Assembly: GCA_000717735.1 (NCBI GenBank)
Contig: JOBE01000007.1
Coordinates: forward strand, 1-64,000
DNA: 64,000 nucleotides
Origin: Streptomyces griseoluteus
GTDB taxonomy: Bacteria > Actinomycetota > Actinomycetes > Streptomycetales > Streptomycetaceae
Direction of reading: 5' to 3'
Below, piece after piece: positions 60,714 through 64,000 of this stretch. The translations under genes and the position numbers were made by a program. The notes beneath the pieces are model-generated. The model was not told where the DNA came from, did no database searches, and was given only the letters and a program-made list of their open reading frames with translations. The stretch's first letter is position 1. Each line of letters opens with the position of its first letter.

Positions 60714-62603
60714 ATGCGCCCCCACGACCAGTCCGACTGGACGCCCCCGCCCCGCGCCTCCGGCCAGCCCCAGGAGCCCGCGCAGCTGCGGCGCATCCTG
60801 CGGCTCTTCCGCCCCTACCGCGCGCGCCTGCTGATCGTCGGCCTGTTGGTCGGCGCCGCCTCGCTCGTCTCGGTCGCCTCGCCCTTCCTCCTGAAGGAGA
60901 TCCTGGACACAGCGATCCCGCAGGGCCGTACGGGACTGCTCAGCCTGCTCGCCCTCGGCATGATCGCCACCGCCGTCCTGACCGGCGTCTTCGGCGTGCT
61001 CCAGACCCTCATCTCCACCACCGTCGGCCAGCGCGTCATGCACGACCTGCGCACCGGGGTCTACGAGCAGCTCCAGCGGATGCCGCTCGCCTTCTTCACG
61101 CGCACCCGGACGGGCGAGGTCCAGTCCCGCATCGCCAACGACATCGGCGGCATGCAGGCGACCGTGACCTCCACGGCCACCTCCCTCGTCTCCAACCTCA
61201 CCGCCGTCATCGCGACCGTCGTCGCCATGCTCGCCCTGGACTGGCGCCTCACACTGGTCTCGCTGCTCCTGCTGCCGGTCTTCGTCTGGATCAGCCGGCG
61301 CGTGGGCCGCGAGCGCAAGCGGATCACCACCCAGCGGCAGAAGCAGATGGCCGCCATGGCCGCGACCGTCACCGAGTCCCTCTCGGTCAGCGGCATCCTG
61401 CTGGGCCGCACCATGGGCCGTGCCGACTCGCTGAGCAGGTCCTTCGCCGAGGAGTCCGAGCGCCTCGTCGACCTCGAAGTGCGCTCCTCCATGGCCGGAC
61501 GGTGGCGGATGTCCACCATCGGCATCGTCATGGCCGCCATGCCCGCCCTGATCTACTGGGCCGCCGGCATCGCGCTCGGCTCGGGCGGGGCCCAGATCTC
61601 GCTCGGCACGCTCGTCGCCTTCGTCTCGCTGCAGCAGGGCCTGTTCCGGCCGGCCGTCAGCCTCCTCTCCACCGGCGTGCAGATACAGACCTCGCTCGCG
61701 CTCTTCCAGCGCATCTTCGAGTACCTCGACCTGCCGGTGGACATCACCGAGCCCGCCGAGCCGGTCCGGCTCCGCGAGGTCCGCGGCGAGGTCGCGTTCG
61801 AGAAGGTCGAGTTCCGTTACGACTCCCCGGGCACCGGCCGCCCGACCCTCGACGCCATCGACCTGACCGTCCCCGCCGGGGGCAGCCTGGCCGTCGTCGG
61901 CCCCACAGGCTCCGGCAAGTCGACCCTCAGCTACCTCGTGCCGCGGCTCTACGACGTCACCGGCGGTCGCGTCACCCTCGACGGCGTCGACGTGCGCGAC
62001 CTGGACTTCGACACCCTGGCCCGCGCGGTCGGCGTCGTCTCCCAGGAGACGTACCTCTTCCACGCCTCCGTCGCCGACAACCTCCGCTTCGCCAAGCCGG
62101 ACGCCACCGACGAGGAGATCGAGGCCGCCGCCCGCGCTGCTCAGATCCACGAGCACATCGCCTCGCTCCCCGAGGGGTACGACACCCTCGTCGGCGAGCG
62201 CGGCTACCGCTTCTCGGGCGGTGAGAAGCAGCGCCTCGCCATCGCCCGCACCATCCTGCGCGACCCGCCCGTCCTGATCCTCGACGAGGCGACCAGCGCC
62301 CTCGACACCCGTACGGAACTCGCGGTGCAGCAGGCCATCGACGCCCTCTCCGCGGGCCGCACCACCATCACCATCGCCCACCGGCTCTCCACCGTCCGCG
62401 ACGCCGACCAGATCGTCGTCCTGGACGCGGGGCGGATCGCCGAGCGCGGGACGCACGAGGAGCTGCTCGCCCGGGACGGGCGGTACGCGGCCCTGCTCCG
62501 CAGGGACGCCCGCGGCGCGGTGACTGCCGCGACCGACGCGACGGCCGAGGGTTCCGGTGCCGAACAAGCGAACGTGGGAGCGGTTGTTCCCCAGAACGTG
62601 TGA
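60714..62603 (+). CDS. ABC multidrug-type exporter (homodimeric half-transporter)
   Basis: The 629-residue protein has six membrane helices (about 35-340) and a complete NBD: Walker A GPTGSGKST, Q-loop VSQETYLF, signature FSGGEKQRLA, Walker B VLILDEATSALD and H-loop TIAHRLS. All catalytic motifs are intact, so it can work as a homodimer. Divergence from MarR implies induction by a toxic ligand. The ATG at 60714 follows GAAGGAG. Confidence 0.94.
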   Translation: MRPHDQSDWTPPPRASGQPQEPAQLRRILRLFRPYRARLLIVGLLVGAASLVSVASPFLLKEILDTAIPQGRTGLLSLLALGMIATAVLTGVFGVLQTLISTTVGQRVMHDLRTGVYEQLQRMPLAFFTRTRTGEVQSRIANDIGGMQATVTSTATSLVSNLTAVIATVVAMLALDWRLTLVSLLLLPVFVWISRRVGRERKRITTQRQKQMAAMAATVTESLSVSGILLGRTMGRADSLSRSFAEESERLVDLEVRSSMAGRWRMSTIGIVMAAMPALIYWAAGIALGSGGAQISLGTLVAFVSLQQGLFRPAVSLLSTGVQIQTSLALFQRIFEYLDLPVDITEPAEPVRLREVRGEVAFEKVEFRYDSPGTGRPTLDAIDLTVPAGGSLAVVGPTGSGKSTLSYLVPRLYDVTGGRVTLDGVDVRDLDFDTLARAVGVVSQETYLFHASVADNLRFAKPDATDEEIEAAARAAQIHEHIASLPEGYDTLVGERGYRFSGGEKQRLAIARTILRDPPVLILDEATSALDTRTELAVQQAIDALSAGRTTITIAHRLSTVRDADQIVVLDAGRIAERGTHEELLARDGRYAALLRRDARGAVTAATDATAEGSGAEQANVGAVVPQNV

Positions 62604-62639
62604 TCGTGCCGGGAATCGTTGCCCAACCCCCGGACGGCG

Positions 62640-62730
62640 GTTGTAGCTTGGAGTCACCTCGCAAGAGGCTGGTGGCTGGACCGCGACCTTCTGGTCGGAA
62701 GCCCCTGCCAATAGGCAGGGGCGGAGTCAC
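62640..62730 (+). ncRNA. Candidate structured small RNA
   Basis: Between the ABC exporter and the MltG-like gene, three compact hairpins occur in a row: CCTC-GCAA-GAGG (62657-62668, a GNRA tetraloop), CGACC-TTCT-GGTCG (62684-62697) and CCCCTGCC-AATA-GGCAGGGG (62702-62721, perfect 8-bp stem). GGAGTCAC flanks the set at both ends (62649-62656 and 62723-62730). A promoter-like TTGCCC/TGTAGC pair lies just upstream. No protein frame of note crosses it. It could be an sRNA or a leader for the downstream gene; I do not recognise a known class. Confidence 0.4.
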
Positions 62731-62805
62731 GAACGTCATCACCGATCAGCGCATTTGGACCGGATCGTATGACGAACCGCGCTGAGCGCGGGCAGCGGTG
62801 CACAC

Positions 62806-62834
62806 GGCGGCGCCCTTCGAGAGGAAGGCGCCGC
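62806..62834 (+). terminator. Terminator-like hairpin upstream of the MltG-like gene
   Basis: GGCGGCGCCCTTC and GAAGGCGCCGCC pair over 12 bp with one bulged C around a short loop. It may end the small RNA or the ABC exporter transcript. Confidence 0.5.
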
Positions 62835-62886
62835 CGCCGCGCGCGGGCTCCCCGGATTCCCGTACGCACCGGGTTAGCGTGCGGCC

Positions 62887-63786
62887 ATGACGCACCGGCC
62901 GCCGTCACCGTACGCACCCCTACGCCGCCCCCGACGCCTGTCCCTTCCCCGGTCGCCCCGGCCTCCCCGCCGGTCCCGGCTGACCCGGCGCGGCCGGTTC
63001 GCGCTCCTCGTCGGAGCGGTCCTCGCCGTGGCCGCGGGGATCACCGTCCCCCTGCTCCTGACCCGCGACGAACCCGCCGTCGAGCAGCCCCGCATGCTGC
63101 TCGTCCCCGAAGGGTGGCGGGCCGGGCAGGTCTACACGGCCGTCGACCGGATGCTCGGCCTCCCCGAGGGCACCGCGCGCACGGCCGTCAGCGCACCCGG
63201 AACGGCCCTTCCGCTGCCCGAGGCGGCCGGCGGCAACCCGGAGGGCTATCTCTTCCCCGCCACCTATCCGGTGCTCCGGGCCACCACCCCCGAGGGGCTG
63301 CTGCGGTTCATGGTGGACACCGCGGGCAAGCGCTTCGGGACCGGGCGGATCGCGGAGGGGGCGAAGGCCCACGGACTGAGCGCGTACGAGGCCGTGACCG
63401 CCGCCAGCATCGTGCAGGCCGAGGCCGACAACCCCGAGGACATGGCCAAGGTCGCCCGGGTCGTCCACAACCGGCTCGCCCGGGGCATGGCCCTCCAGAT
63501 GGACTCGACCCTCAACTACGCGCTCGGCCGCAGCACCGTGGACACCACGTACGAGGACACCAGGACCGAGAGCCCGTACAACACCTACGAGCGCAAGGGC
63601 CTGCCGCCGACACCGATCGGCAACCCGGGTGACCAGGCCCTGGACGCGGTGATCCGGCCGGCGGACGGTGACTGGCTCTACTTCGTCACGGTGGCCCCCG
63701 GCGACACCCGCTTCACGGCCGACTACGCGGCCCACCAGGCGAACGTTGCCGAGTTCAACGCCAACCGGGCCGCCGCGCGGGGCTAG
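62887..63786 (+). CDS. MltG-like endolytic murein transglycosylase
   Basis: The 299-residue protein has a basic cytoplasmic N-terminus, one membrane segment (FALLVGAVLAVAAGITVPLL) and an extracytoplasmic YceG/MltG domain with EGYLFPATYPV, the ASIVQAEAD region with the catalytic Glu, LQMDSTLNYALG and SPYNTYERKGLPPTPIGNPG. MltG cleaves nascent glycan strands and may set their length. It is shorter at the N-terminus than the usual streptomycete MltG, so this may be a second paralogue. The ATG at 62887 is the first Met. Confidence 0.9.
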   Translation: MTHRPPSPYAPLRRPRRLSLPRSPRPPRRSRLTRRGRFALLVGAVLAVAAGITVPLLLTRDEPAVEQPRMLLVPEGWRAGQVYTAVDRMLGLPEGTARTAVSAPGTALPLPEAAGGNPEGYLFPATYPVLRATTPEGLLRFMVDTAGKRFGTGRIAEGAKAHGLSAYEAVTAASIVQAEADNPEDMAKVARVVHNRLARGMALQMDSTLNYALGRSTVDTTYEDTRTESPYNTYERKGLPPTPIGNPGDQALDAVIRPADGDWLYFVTVAPGDTRFTADYAAHQANVAEFNANRAAARG

Positions 63787-63798
63787 GCCGGCGCCGCT

Positions 63799-64000
63799 TC
63801 ACACGGTGACGGCGGTGACGGCCGCCGGGGTGGCGGCCGGTGCGCCGCGCAGCAGGCGGCGGATGCCGGAGACGGCCGCGCGGCCGGCCCGGTTGGCGCC
63901 GATCGTCGAGGCCGAGGGGCCGTAGCCGACGAGGTGGACCCGTTCGTCCCGCACCGCACGCGTCCCCTCGACCCGGATGCCGCCACCGGGCTCGCGCAGC
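63799..64000 (-). CDS. C-terminal part of a flavin-dependent oxidoreductase (partial at window edge)
   Basis: The minus-strand frame ending TGA at 63799-63801 encodes a tail with RVHLVGYGPSASTIGANRAG, a typical end of FAD/NAD(P)-dependent monooxygenase-like proteins. It is convergent with the MltG-like gene, 12 bp away. The rest lies beyond the window, so its size and role cannot be judged. Confidence 0.7.
   Translation of the reverse strand, partial: LREPGGGIRVEGTRAVRDERVHLVGYGPSASTIGANRAGRAAVSGIRRLLRGAPAATPAAVTAVTV

Noticed and set aside
62640..62730. Candidate RNA as tRNA, tmRNA, SRP RNA or 6S RNA
   Set aside because: No T-loop or acceptor-stem pattern, no GGUCAGG SRP motif and no long central bubble is visible.

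Overview
The window is high-GC actinobacterial chromosome, almost certainly from a Streptomyces. Strong G/C bias at third codon positions gives long antisense shadow frames, GTG starts are common, and neighbours often overlap by ATGA or GTGA. Marker genes agree: the actinobacterial MurT/GatD pair, an ECF41 sigma factor, a RsbW-like ATPase, a tripeptidyl aminopeptidase, and a bioBAD/bioF next to ureABCFGD layout recalled from Streptomyces genomes. I see no tRNA, rRNA, CRISPR array, prophage, transposase or antibiotic cluster. It reads as core-to-accessory chromosome.

Layout. 0-5 kb: MocR/PdxR regulator, RidA protein and divergent EamA transporter sharing a direct-repeat operator; alpha/beta hydrolase; ECF41 sigma factor. 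5-8 kb: GntR/UTRA regulator with a palindrome on its promoter, and a ROK repressor. 8-15 kb: mismatch glycosylase, purB, cytosolic SGNH hydrolase, two CNNM/CBS membrane proteins, GNAT, methyltransferase, VOC protein. 15-20 kb: biotin genes bioD, bioA, bioB and divergent bioF, then a RsbW-like kinase. 20-23 kb: NlpC/P60 hydrolase behind a c-di-AMP riboswitch, a ClpP paralogue lacking its catalytic His, and an orphan YefM-like antitoxin. 23-29 kb: urease operon and secreted Tap. 29-38 kb: epimerase, PlsC acyltransferase, DUF3048 lipoprotein, CtaG-like protein, pfkA, murT-gatD, def. 38-48 kb: TetR with divergent acyl-CoA dehydrogenase, P450, PrmC-like methyltransferase, glutathione peroxidase, zinc-finger protein, DraRnl-type RNA ligase, TesB thioesterase, Ski2-like helicase. 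48-50 kb: DUF457 membrane protein and a deletion scar that beheaded two divergent genes. 50-64 kb: asymmetric heterodimeric ABC exporter, PNGase A-like and GH109-like secreted enzymes, FAD/Fe-S dehydrogenase, MarR with divergent ABC exporter, possible small RNA, MltG-like protein and the end of a flavin oxidoreductase.

The most unusual structural signal is a family of three related elements of about 200 bp (5876-6073, 32286-32483, 37800-38000). They have CTAG-bounded terminal inverted repeats and conserved internal hairpins, and look like non-autonomous mobile elements (MITEs). In every copy one terminal CTAG supplies the TAG stop codon of a neighbouring gene. Other points worth a second look are the ClpP-like/orphan-antitoxin pair with TGTACA motifs between them, the RNA ligase, the Cys-rich BioB tail, the PNGase A/GH109 pair and the double truncation at 49.48 kb. 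No clearly new multi-gene system is evident.
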